From: Isoetes taiwanensis
Lineage: Eukaryota; Streptophyta; Lycopodiopsida; Isoetales; Isoetaceae
DNA: 64,000 nucleotides
Reading direction: 5' to 3'
NCBI GenBank assembly: GCA_021234155.1
Contig: JAJEKV010000094.1
Location: forward strand, 1,134,396-1,198,395
How positions within the stretch are numbered: the first letter of the stretch is position 1; the number at the start of each line of letters is the position of its first letter. The position numbers and the translations under genes are program-made. Of the stretch, positions 46,458 to 57,829 are shown in pieces. The notes beneath the pieces are model-generated. The model searched no databases and was not told the origin of the DNA. It was given only the letters and a program-made list of their open reading frames with translations.

Positions 46458-49400
46458 CTATATATATTATAATGTTATGCCGCATCTCCTCGGATTTGGA
46501 TCCAGCCCTAGATCCTAGGGCCACCACCGTACTACATCGAAGGGTCCAAATTTAGTTTTTTTTGGCCCTAATTCTTTTTTTACCATGGTTTATTTCTTTC
46601 TTCCAACTTATCTTGCTAAAGGTTATTTACTTCGTAGGCAAATGCTTGAGGTGCTTCCAAAATTTATATATCTTCCTTTTCCTCGGTTGCACACGTCCAT
46701 ACATCTACACGGCTATGCCTCGCTATTCATATGAGTTTGCCTCAGGAATGGACCATTAATTTAGGGCTTACAATCGGTAGGCTTCCAAATAATGGCGGTG
46801 CTACATGTATTTGGATTTCGTTATAAAACGGCATGGCTGGATACACATTCTGCTGTTTGGCCCACGATCGTGTATATATGGTCGTGGAAAATTGCATAAA
46901 ATCGACCCGGTGCCTATCCGGTGGGCGGATTTTCCTAAGGGCAAATCAGCAGAAATGATCGATCCAAAGATTTTCTTTATTTGAAGAGCTTTTATATCGC
47001 TGATTGTTCTCGCTTAATCCGATGCTTTGATCTAATAACAGGCCACTACGTAATCCTGGCGGAAACAAATTTAATAGCTTCGTGGGAGGCTTTACAGCCG
47101 CCGCGATTTACTCTTTGCGCTTTTACTCCGCAATTATTCAGCGTCAGCTGCCAGGCTCTTTGATTGCGTGGTGAAAGTTAGAGACATACATCAAGTGGCA
47201 TAAAGATGTATGTTTGCCAATATAAGTAACGGGTTGTATACACGGAAATACAAAGTTAAGATCCGCCCTTTTATTTGAAGCGGAGATCGGCGTCCAAAAA
47301 GAGGCCCCGTGATGGATTAATGTCGCGACAAGATATCGAAACCAGGCTCACTTCTTTAAAAAGAAGATGCCACTAACCCGATTGTGATATTTCCAAAGTG
47401 GTAATACCAACAAATTGATACTACCCTGGAAGCTGCCTGTACCAAGTATTGCTCCGCAATAAGATCTGCATTCCCCTTCTACTGGCGGACATCTTCATTT
47501 AATTTGCTTCATTGGAAACATCCGACCCAATGATCCCAATGTTTTATTATTTGAACAACTAAGTTTGAAAGACATAATTCCTTTTTATCTGACTAAATCA
47601 TTAAATGTTAGCGGCCATCAATAGCATACCGCATCGGTGCAACATTGGAATGAGAAAGCAAATGCCGAGTTTGAAAGTTATTTGAAAACACTCGAAGTTT
47701 AAACAACTCATTCCTCGGATCACCCCGTGATGGCTGGGAAAAAGGATTTCCGTCAAGATGTCCCGTGATGGTTGGGAAAAGGATTTGCCAAGAGGTAAAA
47801 CTAAACCGCCGTAATGAAGATATCTCACCTGAGTGTTTAGATTTTTTCACCAATTTTGAGCACTTCATGTACGTTATATACATCGTAGCGATTGGCGCAG
47901 ATGCCACATGTACATCGAGGTACCCATATGATGCCAGCTAATGCACCTTTCACAACCGCATGACTTGCCCCAGAAGATGATGGAAAAAAAACTGGAGTAA
48001 TACAAATGTTCATGCGGCCCACACCATATTGTTTTTGCATTTTGCCGTGATTCGGTGCACACCAAAGCACAACAAGGTATCGGCAGCTTCTGGTAAAGCT
48101 AAGGGCAACCATTTCGATTTTTCAGTTTTAATACACTCCCTTTACTTATTAGACCACCGTGGCACGCGTATTATATTTTGTTTAATCTCTATTTGTTAGC
48201 TTGAAAGCCGGCCAGAGCGTCAGCGAAAGCGCTTTAGAAACCGGAATGTCAAGATTTTGGCGGTGTTGAACAAGTGATCTGCATGTTTTGCCAAGGTGGC
48301 AACAAGCCCAGAAATCGCTTCCTTACTCTTACTCCAGAATTCAATTTATTTGCATGTGCGTCGTGATTTGTCATATTTCATGCTTAGTCTCCGGGATCTA
48401 TAGCAGTAAAGACGACAAGATAGTACGCCCCTCTACAGATGAAACCATATTTTAAAATGGCCTACAACCACTGGCAATATGGAAAATAATTGTATATATT
48501 TATTGACTCTTAAACTATAATGGAAACATGTTCCGGAAAGCACTTTTCTTGCTCAAGCTCTCAAAGCCATATTATGGTGAATGGATAATGTACTACTCTC
48601 TTTATTCTAATCTATTTTACTGCCTCAATCCCGGCATTTCGGTTTCTTTTGTTGAATGTTTACTTAGGTTGGCCAAGGTATATTCCCATTGCTGGCAAAG
48701 CAAATTCTGCTCATCTAATGGGATTAATTCTGCAATGATGGTAATCAAACAAGCTTATGGAACAAATGTACCTCCATTGTTATCATTATCTGACTTTAAA
48801 GGTGCTAACCACAAAATGTATCCCGTTGGAGGAGCATTATGTTGGATCTGGGGCATCAGATCGTGGTGAAAGAGAGTAAACATATGAAAAAGATTGATTA
48901 ACAGAAAGTTAGGATCTTGTGGGAAATTTGCTTTCAACTCAAGCAACTGTAAAAATCAGATTTGCAGCTTGCCACACAAGAAAGTGGGCCAAACCGAGAA
49001 TGAACATTGTGAAGAGAATGCGCATATCGGCCCTAGATTGACAAAGATAATAATTCAGCGACACATGCTTATATCTGATTTTGTATTTAAAACGGTCATC
49101 ACTTTATCTATTTTGCCTTTGTGAGTTTATATTATGTTTCCATCAAAACGTTGCCATTAATTCAATTTCTGACTTATTTGTCATATTTACCCTCGGTGAG
49201 CTTTGGCATGTGCAATGTTAATTCAACTTCTCAACACACTAAACAATTCACAAAAGGGTGTGGATTTTTGTAGTAGGAAAGATATTTTACCTAATCATAG
49301 CTTTATATAGAAAAAGTTCCACAACTTCCATTTACGAGTATTTCTGGGTTTTCACAGGTGGTCGGTTCCGTAAATGAGCAGTTTTGTATTCTTATGACAC

Positions 49401-50197
49401 ATGGACGCTTGTATGCTCTATGTGCTTTGGGGAAGGAAAACCATTTAGTCAGACAGCTTATAGCCCAAGTAAGGAATCCAGCCTGCTGCTCTTATAATTG
49501 TTCTTAGCGTAATTGCCTACATCGCTGATATAATTCGTCTAAACTCTATTGGCTAAGAATCTTTGGAGCCTTGATTTTAGTCGGCATATTTATAGCTCAC
49601 CATAAGGAAACTAGCCTACATGCTCTATATAATGGTTAGCACATGATATAATCGCCTAACTTATTAATTTTTCTAACTTTGGCTCCCGGATGGCGCGCAA
49701 TACTAGGTGGAGCAAAACAATTACATAGGTGGGCACCAAAGCAAATGTGGGGAAGTAATAATTCCAATTAACACATACATATGCCAAAGGGTATAGATGG
49801 AGAATACTCATAAGCTGCTACAAAAATGTAATGATGTTTGCTCAATCCTAATTGGCTTTATTGAACCCTGCTTAGATTTTGTCCCACCCTTATGTTAAGT
49901 CATATTTCTCTCGAATTTTAACATGCTATAATACATAAATACATTAATACTCCCACTCTTGATGTACAACCACACAAACGTCCACGTTGAATTTCCTGCG
50001 AAGGTTAATGGCGATTCACCAGTTGTTTTGGGAGCCTTTAGGCAATAACCTTAATTTAGGCATCGAAAGTGCAACAAATAAATACTTTCTACGGATTTCC
50101 GCCCAATTGCACAGTTAATAAAAATGAATCTGAGTTGAACAGGTTTCCCAAGAGTCTCTCATCCTATACCGAAAGTAAACGCTGGCACCATTACTAG
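46458..50197. mobile_element. 3.74 kb segment inside LTR B (insertion, or deletion in the other copy)
   Basis: Homology between the two LTR B copies breaks at AGACAT (left) and resumes at TTATAGA (right). No clear target duplication or terminal repeat was found. Inside there are scattered exon-like stretches. The best is 49359-49470 (+): it follows TTTTCACAG, reads NEQFCILMTHGRLYALCALG and LVRQLIAQ, and ends before GTAAGG, so it looks like an exon with acceptor and donor sites. Others include RKLGSCGKFAFNSSNCKNQI at about 48903. No family was recognised. It could be a captured gene fragment or an unrelated insertion. Confidence 0.5.
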
Positions 50198-52292
50198 TTA
50201 TAGACATAGCAACCATAAGGATCCCCATGCATTTAATACATATTGGACTTGTTTTGGTTGTAATAATAATGGAAAATCAAGCATACCGCAAAGTTTTCTA
50301 TGCTAAAATAATGTATAGTCCATATTCATCGTAGCCATTATTGTTTGGGAAATTTTCTGAGGAGGGCCAAACGCTTCATATAACCTCGCTGGTTACGCTG
50401 CATGGGTCGAAATGCAAAAGATCGGCCGCTATGGCCGGGTGCCCGCACAAAGATAAAGCTTTATTATCCGGATATTTCCGCTACGGATGAGGATTTGGCG
50501 AGATCAGCATTACAAGGTACGCTTTGCCTTACCGATTCCGGATTGTATCCGATTGCGCATACGCTTTAAAAATTTCAAAATGCACTTTGATGCTATAGTA
50601 CCTCTTTAATCCTGGGAAAGCCGGCATAAGCGATTTGGAGAAAACCCGTCGCAATGTTTTAACTCAAGCACCTTCCCTTGTTCCACTCTTATTCATGGTA
50701 ATAGATATGTTCCGCTATTTTTATATTTCTAACTGCTTTGGCCCTGGATAAATGATGTATAATACAAATAGATAGGTTTTACCATATATGGCTTTATGCC
50801 ATAACAAAGTGCTTCTGGCCGGCAAATAGTCACCCTGAAAAAATGCCTTCCTCGAAGTGCTGATCGCAATGATATTGGCTTTTATGGCTCTAGATCTCCT
50901 GAGGTCGCCGTAATGGATGCTCATAATGGCAAGCAAAATACACCAGGAGCGATATATTCGTGTTTTTACGCATAAAAAATATTTCGGCCACATGATGTAT
51001 AGAAATGTACGCCGTGAAAAGAGCATGATCCCAATAGTTCTCAAGAGATTTCTATGCTATTCCCTTTTAGGGGTAGTAAAATTGTTGCTTTATATTTTAT
51101 TTTGCTCTAACATGAAGGCCTTCATCATAAACGCCTGGTCTAAATGGCATGTTCAGAACTGTGATGCTTTAAGCAACGTTTCCGCCAGCGGGTTTGTTTG
51201 AACGAAATAAATGGGCTGAGCTTCTTTAACTGCAGAAGCATGCAACTGGCTTGTTAACATGGTTGCACAGATAGTACCCGGTAAAAGCCTCGATTTGGTG
51301 ATAATGACACCAGTTTGTGTTATCCGCATTGAATTCTACATGCCTCAGATAAAAGCATGCTTTGTAGCATCTTAGCATCAATCATTTAAAGCGTTCCATC
51401 GAAGTTATTCTTACATGCTTGGCTGCTGTGCGGCCTGAAGTATTATTATGCTCCAAAGCAACGAGGTTTGCGCTGTTGTGGTTTAAAATGATAAAAACAA
51501 AGAGATGGCGTTATGAAATTTAATTATGGCTACTTTCCGGCGTTGCCGTACTAGATTTGGGACTAAGAAATTAGTTCTCGCCTAATGGTAATGCTGGAGA
51601 CCAACTGAAATTAAAATATCAGATTCCGCTTCCTTTCTTTTGTTAGCCAGCCACCAGTGCGCGATACAATTGGCATCATGATAAACCGAGGACCCAACGC
51701 CCTTGGCCCCTTTGCATCGCTGACGGATTACCGCTAACGCTTTGGTATGATGGAATGCAGTGTACCGGTTCTTCCCTTCCAATTCGTTCCCTTATTTTGC
51801 TGTTAGAGCTGGCTTAACGCGGAAATGTAACATCCGGATGCAAGAGATGGAATGTCAGATTTTGATAGAGACACGATAAGATATATGAATACATACTATA
51901 CAAGAAATGATATAGAATACCTCTATATTTTGTATCTAAGGCACTTTTATACTTACACTTCATGGCACTTATCCTACACTTGAGAATACATAATGCTATA
52001 AGTTAAATACATTATATACTTTTTATACTCTAAAATTTGAGATTTACACTTCAAGCAAAGTTATATTTTAGGATTTACACTTTTGAATTTTGTTTTTAAA
52101 TCCAAATTACAGTGGGCTTTTAACAAGTTTTGGAGAGTGCTCGATGTGCCCTTAAAACCGTGGTGGATATTTGGAAATATGATCTTGTCTTGAACAAGGT
52201 TCTTTTAAAGCAATTGTAATTTTAAATGTGATCTAGGTCTAGGTGGGGTAAACTAAGGTAAATAAAGAAGAAAGAAGAAGGAAGAAGCAACA

Positions 52293-52412
52293 TGAAGAAG
52301 AAGAAGAAAGAAGAAGAAGAAGAAGAAGAAGAAGAAGAAGAAGAAGAAGAAGAAGAAGAAGAAGAAGAAGAAGAAGAAGAAGAAGAAGAAGAAGAAGAAG
52401 AAGAAGAAGAAG
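52293..52412 (+). repeat. (GAA)n tract joining element B to unit C1
   Basis: About 120 bp of GAA, preceded by imperfect AAGAAGAAAGAAGAAGG from 52264. It is followed by GGGAATATTCTCTTCGG of unit C1. Confidence 0.95.
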
Positions 52413-55352
52413 GGAATATTCTCTTCGGATCTTCTCGTCTTTTTTATGATAGAATGCAAGACAAATATAGTCTTCAAATGCAAGTGAAATATACAAATGT
52501 GAGGATATTATACAGTTGCATCCTCCAAGATTTTTGTTGTGCAGAATGGCTTGAACATGCATATATGATGGAAAATACCAATGAACAGTAGAGCATGGTC
52601 TGGGAAATGAAGATGCCTAGGGGCAATTTAGCATGTGCCGCTGCAAGCTGCTTTAGGCAAATTTGTCTTAAGTAGAAGAAGAGATTTGGCATAATGCAAA
52701 CTTGGAGAATTCCTCTTGGTATACACATACGTTCCACTTGTCTATTTGTGCTCAAAATAAAAAACTTGGACATGGGAATATATTAATGTTTGAATGGGAC
52801 ATTCAAATATTTGAGAAATATAAAATTGCATACTACTTTAATATTGCCTATGACTATTGACAATACCTTAGCATTTTGAATATTCATTATGCAAGATACT
52901 TTTTGAGTATAGGTCATATCTAACCTTTATTTTCTACATTTTGGGAAAGTCGAGCATGCAAAAGAGCATTCATCAAAAACCTAAGACCTTTTGCATTGCA
53001 CTCTTTGAGAAAAAGGCGCGAAATTTACATTTGGCACCAGTTAAAATGGTTTATAATTGAGCGAAAAGTAGATTCCTCTTAGTTTCCTCTTTGTTATATA
53101 TGAAGCGGTATTCTGTGTCATGTGGCATCTGCTTGTGATTTCCTTTTTCAAAAAATATAAAAGAGCCTTTAATGGCAAAAAGTCGTTTTCTAAATTTGAT
53201 ATCCTTATGGGATACATTTCACGTAATAAAATGCCTGTTTATCTTGATGGCAGCTACGATAACCAAGGTTTATATTATTATTAATGCTATATCATTCTTG
53301 AGTATTATTTTTCCTTTAGCATTTGCACGTAATGTCTTTAGGGCAGGAAAACAGAGTCGGAAATGGCATTCCATGGCGCCAAAATTGTCGCCTACATAAA
53401 AATAAGCAGTTCTCTTGCAAATATGGCAAGGAAGCAATCATGTTCCGACCAGATATAGATGCTCTGGATGTGAGGCTTAGTCAGCTATATGATCGATTTG
53501 GGCTTATGCTTCTGTTTATACAGATAAGGACCTGGTTGCCGTCAAAACTAAGCTTGAAGGATCGGCTTAGATTTTTGCCTCTATATTAAGGCAGTGTTGA
53601 TCACTCTAAAAATCAGGTGCTGATAGTGAAGCAGCTCGTTTTATTCTCTGGGGAGGTTTTCAGACCGAAAATGAAGAAACATGTTTAATGGATGAATTGT
53701 GCATATTCATGCCATGGAATCTGCTACCTATCCGCAAGATCTTGTGGCTGGATGTGCGGTACTGGAATGGCGCTATTTACCCTGATAACGCCACGTGTTT
53801 TAGCTAAGATATCTTAGAAGTCTCTGGAAGAATGGAAAGCCAGTGCTATGGATGCATGTCAAGTTTGCTAAAAATGTGGCTGTTATAATCAGGTTTGAAT
53901 CTATTTTCATCTGAACTTAAGGGATCGAGAACTCATTTTGTAGTTACTGACATAAAAGGTTTTACTTTATGATGTTAGCTAAATGAGCTTACTACTTAAA
54001 TGTACTACGGTATGCTTTTCTTACAGCAAAGCAAATGGAAAGGCATTTGAAATCTGCACATCATTTGAAATATGCTCAAAATGCTGGAGAACTCTGATAG
54101 CCCAAATTACGGTCGGCAGATAATCAAATGGCTTTGCAAAGACAACCTGCAGATGATAGGAGCGAAAACAACTCAGGTTTTTATGCTCTGATTGATCTAA
54201 AATTGTCCTTTTACATGCTGTTACAGGTGGCTACATGAAATAAAAAAGATCTTATTGCCTCCATGGTTTTCTTTAGGCTGCTATTGCTTCTTAGAAAACT
54301 CTATGATTGTGCATGGTTTCCACTGGCTGATTGATTGAGACTTGCTTACGACCTAACTTAGCTGGTCATTGCATTAATCTAAATTTTATGAAATGATAGA
54401 TGCTATAGAACTGGGTATCAAGGTAACCATATGTGATATCTTTCTGAACATATCAAGCTATATGTCATGTGCGTGATACCATTTGAACTCGGAAATAGTG
54501 GACTCCCATTCTTAAGATCTAGTACCTGACTAAATTGGAGTTCCTATGCGCGAAAAAGGTAGATGACTTTGCTTTTGCACTACATTGCATATACAAAAGT
54601 ATATATGTGCTGGCAGTGGTGGATAAATTAGTCTTTGGCAAAGATTGAATCGAAACTATAAATGCTCCAAGTAATCTTATACTTTGTATGGATACAAAAT
54701 TGGAGATTTATTTGAGATGCTTATAATGCTAAAAATATCGTTGGCTCCGTGCTTCTTCTTGTTACTGTCTAACTCAAAAAGAGAATTGGTGACGTGATGA
54801 GTCAGAGACCCAATGTACTTTTGGCTCCCAAAATACTTACTCATTATCATGCCAATTGTGTATTGATTGGCTGCGGTGTAATGGTTCTCTCCCAATGTCT
54901 CATGGTTTGAGCTACGGATGCGGGGTATCGGAAATCCAACGTGGAAATATATGAGATGGAAGATGATGCATTTTGATAGCTTGTACACATATGAGAGCGT
55001 ACATAAATATGGCTTGGTATAGGAATTGTTTTGAAAACTCTATACATTATATTGAGCAATTTAAAATTGATTGTTCTTAAGATTTTATTACATTCTAAAA
55101 TGATTGCATCTCACATCTTATATCTAGATGCTAAACTTTGTACCTGATTAAACGAGAAAACCTTATTGGGAAATAAACTTTATACCTCTATTTTATATAG
55201 TATATAAGTGAACATTATTTCAAACCAAACAAAAGTTACCATGTCTATACTGGCTCTACCTTTGATGGATATAGCAGTGTGTCTGCCATATCTCGGTCTC
55301 GAACTATATTTTGTACTTATGCATTACATGGTGTAAGTCTAGATGTAAATAT
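52413..55352 (+). mobile_element. Unit C1: single LTR-like unit between GAA tracts
   Basis: A 2.9 kb unit with no partner copy or internal region. Its right part (about 54795-54900, GACCCAATGTAC and GATTGGC.GC) aligns with LTR B at about 44325-44410, so it belongs to the same wider family. It contains exon-like pieces in the + frame at 53323-53589 (SCKYGKEAIMFRPDIDALDV) and about 53615-53770 (GADSEAARFILWGGFQTENE), and possibly at 54030-54130 (KANGKAFEICTSFEIC). These could come from a captured host gene; no family was recognised. Confidence 0.5.
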
Positions 55353-55491
55353 GAAGAAGAAGAAGAAGAAGAAGAAGAAGAAGAAGAAGAAGAAGAAGAA
55401 GAAGAAGAAGAAGAAGGAAGAAGAAGAAGAAGAAGAAATAAAAGAAGAAGAAGAAGAAGAAGAAGAAGAAGAAGAAGAAGAAGAAGAAGAT
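55353..55491 (+). repeat. (GAA)n tract joining units C1 and C2
   Basis: About 139 bp of GAA with one GGAAGAAG and one AAATAAAAGAAG interruption. Confidence 0.95.
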
Positions 55492-57789
55492 TTCAATCGA
55501 ATGCTGTTTTTAAAAGTTCCTTGGAACTTTAGTTAAATAATAGATTTTAATTGGCATGGCCTTCACATATTCTCGTCAAAATATGTAAGTGAACATACAT
55601 TTATTTTGATAGGGTGAGTTCCCAAATGCGTTTTCATAAAGGGTTGATTGTGCCATTAAACCGCGCGCCACTCATTATTTAATGCCTGTATTTAGATTTC
55701 CTGATGTGCAATTATTCCACTAGATGTGCAAATTATTCCTTTACATGGTGATTTCAAAGGATCTCAACTTTTACCTTACATGGTGTATTGAAAAACACAA
55801 GTTGGAGTAATCGAGGTATTCTTTCAAAAACCTTTGACTTTTCATTTAGTATGCAAAAGCCAGCTGCAGCTACTTAATGTGTATATGTTTTGATAAGTTG
55901 CAACCTCGCCCTTACGAAAAGAAGCGAAGTTAAGTTTTGACTTTACGCCCTTTATTCTAGTGCATCCTCGGCGCTGCCTTTACAAGGAGAGATGACATGC
56001 TAAGTTAGCGATTACGCGGTCCAAGATATTCAGGAAGTAACCCTTGAGCTACTTAACAAGCGCCAGGCTCGCTGGAAAGAGTATACGTCCTGGCGGCATT
56101 TGCCGCCGTTGTTGGTGATTTTATGCTGGCGGTGATTGGTTTGCGCTTTATGTTTGTTCAAATAAAACCGGACCGTATATGCTGTACCATCAAATACCGC
56201 TGTAACTAAACAGACTTGGCCTGTGGCGCCTTCGCCAGGCCATAACGTTACGCGCACTGACGCCCAAAAGCTGAGGGCAACCTTGGACACCAGTTTGAAA
56301 GAGATGCTTACTACAATAACTTTATTATAGCTATATGCTTTGAAGCTTTAGTTATCTGGTTTGAGAATATGTATGGCGATGCATTTTGAAGCACTCTTAG
56401 TTTACATTAAACGCTTCACCTTTACTGCGTCTCGTGGTAAGGCTTCCTGGTGTGTTTAAGTGATGACTTGGGTTCAAATACTTATTAAAATATGTTAGCG
56501 CAAAAACTAATACTGGACAAAATGTTCAGCCCCTGTTGCATATAATAGCAGCAAATGAATATGGCGTGATGCGGGCAAAGCTTCGCCCTGCTTCATAGGA
56601 TCGGCATAGTTCAGATAGTTTGGCCCGCTAAAATACGGTCTGGCGATTATGGACCAGCGAGGTTACGCCGCCAGCCGTACCGTAGGGTCTGCTTGGCTGG
56701 CTTCAATTTGTGCCCAGCGTGATCTTTCAAGCGTACGCGCTTTTGTATGCGGATAAAAAGAATGGAATATGGGCGCCTCCGGTGCGCGGTTTGAAAACAA
56801 AGCAGGAAGCAGATAATTTGATGCCACCGCGCTGATCATTCTTTGTTTTAAGTGCATAACCAAAGTGTAGCGGCATAATTTCTTTTCGGGCGAAGCGGCG
56901 GCCGGGTGCTGTTTCTCACTTTGTGGCGGCCAGAGGGTTACAAGTTTATTTTGAACCCAAGGTTCTGGCCGTTTTCAACTGCAGGATACCTGGTTTTTCA
57001 TTCACCTCAAACGAAGGGTGAAGGGCGAGCCGGACAACGCAGCTTACCCCACTCTTTGCTTCTGTTACCAATTTGCTAACATTTGCATTACGTAGTGCAA
57101 AAACTGTAAAACATTCTCTCCTTGACTTGCTCGTTTCTTGACCTGCACAACCGGTAATCAATTTGAAGAATGTGGCCATAGACCACGGGTGCGTGGAATG
57201 TGGCATCATCAACATTGCTTTATCGAAAAAGAAAAGTGGTGATCCCAGCTCCCTTTTTTCATGATCATGGAACATTGACAAAAAATACTAGAAAGTTTGT
57301 CATGGTGCTCGTAAAAACATTTAAATCTCTTCTCCTTTTGTTATGCACGCTCTTTTAATGGTCTGGTGACCTCGAATTAGAGTTTCAAATCGATTTCAAA
57401 GTTTTAATGAATTACATGCAAGATATATTTTGGGGATAAAGTGAAGACAATCGAGAAAATCAATTTGAAAAATGTTGTTGGAGAGAATTATTATATATTT
57501 AAGATTGCAGAATGGAACAGGAAGGATTGGCAATAAGTGGATATGAACATTGAATGGATTAATACTATTAAATGAAACTGCAAAATGGAATTTCTTTAGG
57601 CTTATATGATAACTTTCATATTATCGTACGTGTATTATTACTTATACATTTATACATGGGACTAGAGTACCGATGTGGTTGGCTTTAAAACCCTGTGGTA
57701 GATATTGGGAAACATGTACCAAATTTCGAAATCAAGTCTTTAATTGTTTTGTACATTAATTGAACAGTCTCTTTGTGGAGAACATAATA
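55492..57789 (+). mobile_element. Unit C2: single LTR-like unit between GAA tracts
   Basis: A 2.3 kb unit with no second copy in the window. Its end (GTACCGATGTGGTTGGCTTTAAAACC, about 57668-57693) matches the GATGTGGCC..TAAAAcC block near the ends of LTRs A and B. A patch at about 55930-57080 is conspicuously rich in CTGGCGG/GCGCCAG-type words compared with its AT-rich surroundings. No gene was recognised. Confidence 0.5.
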
Positions 57790-57829
57790 GAAGAAGAAGA
57801 AGAAGAAGAAGAAGAAGAAGAAGAAGAAA
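57790..57829 (+). repeat. (GAA)n tract joining unit C2 to element D
   Basis: A 40-bp GAA run after AACATAATA and before AAGAAAAGAGCTCTTTGATT. Confidence 0.95.

Larger units (their letters stand above)
41739..52412 (+). mobile_element. LTR element B: LTRs about 3 kb, internal only about 0.45 kb
   Basis: The two LTRs (41739-44896 and 45348-52412) flank an internal region of about 450 bp, which is far too short for gag-pol, so B is non-autonomous. The LTR copies are near-identical over their first 950 bp (AGAATGGCG..GATATGTCATGG) and then more divergent. The second LTR contains an extra 3.74 kb (46458-50197) absent from the first. The internal end carries the hairpin and purine tract shared with A and D. 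The element is bounded by GAA tracts at 41729 and 52293. Confidence 0.75.
45348..52412 (+). repeat. 3' LTR of element B, with 3.74 kb extra segment
   Basis: 45496-46457 matches 41848-42813 closely and 50198-52250 matches 42813-44887. The intervening 3.74 kb is not present in the 5' copy. The right half is unusually CG-rich relative to its partner copy. Confidence 0.75.

Noticed and set aside
56030-57281. Bacterial insertion or contamination
   Set aside because: CG-rich words are short and scattered within sequence that keeps the plant LTR-unit ends on both sides; no bacterial gene can be read. A sequencing artefact is more likely.
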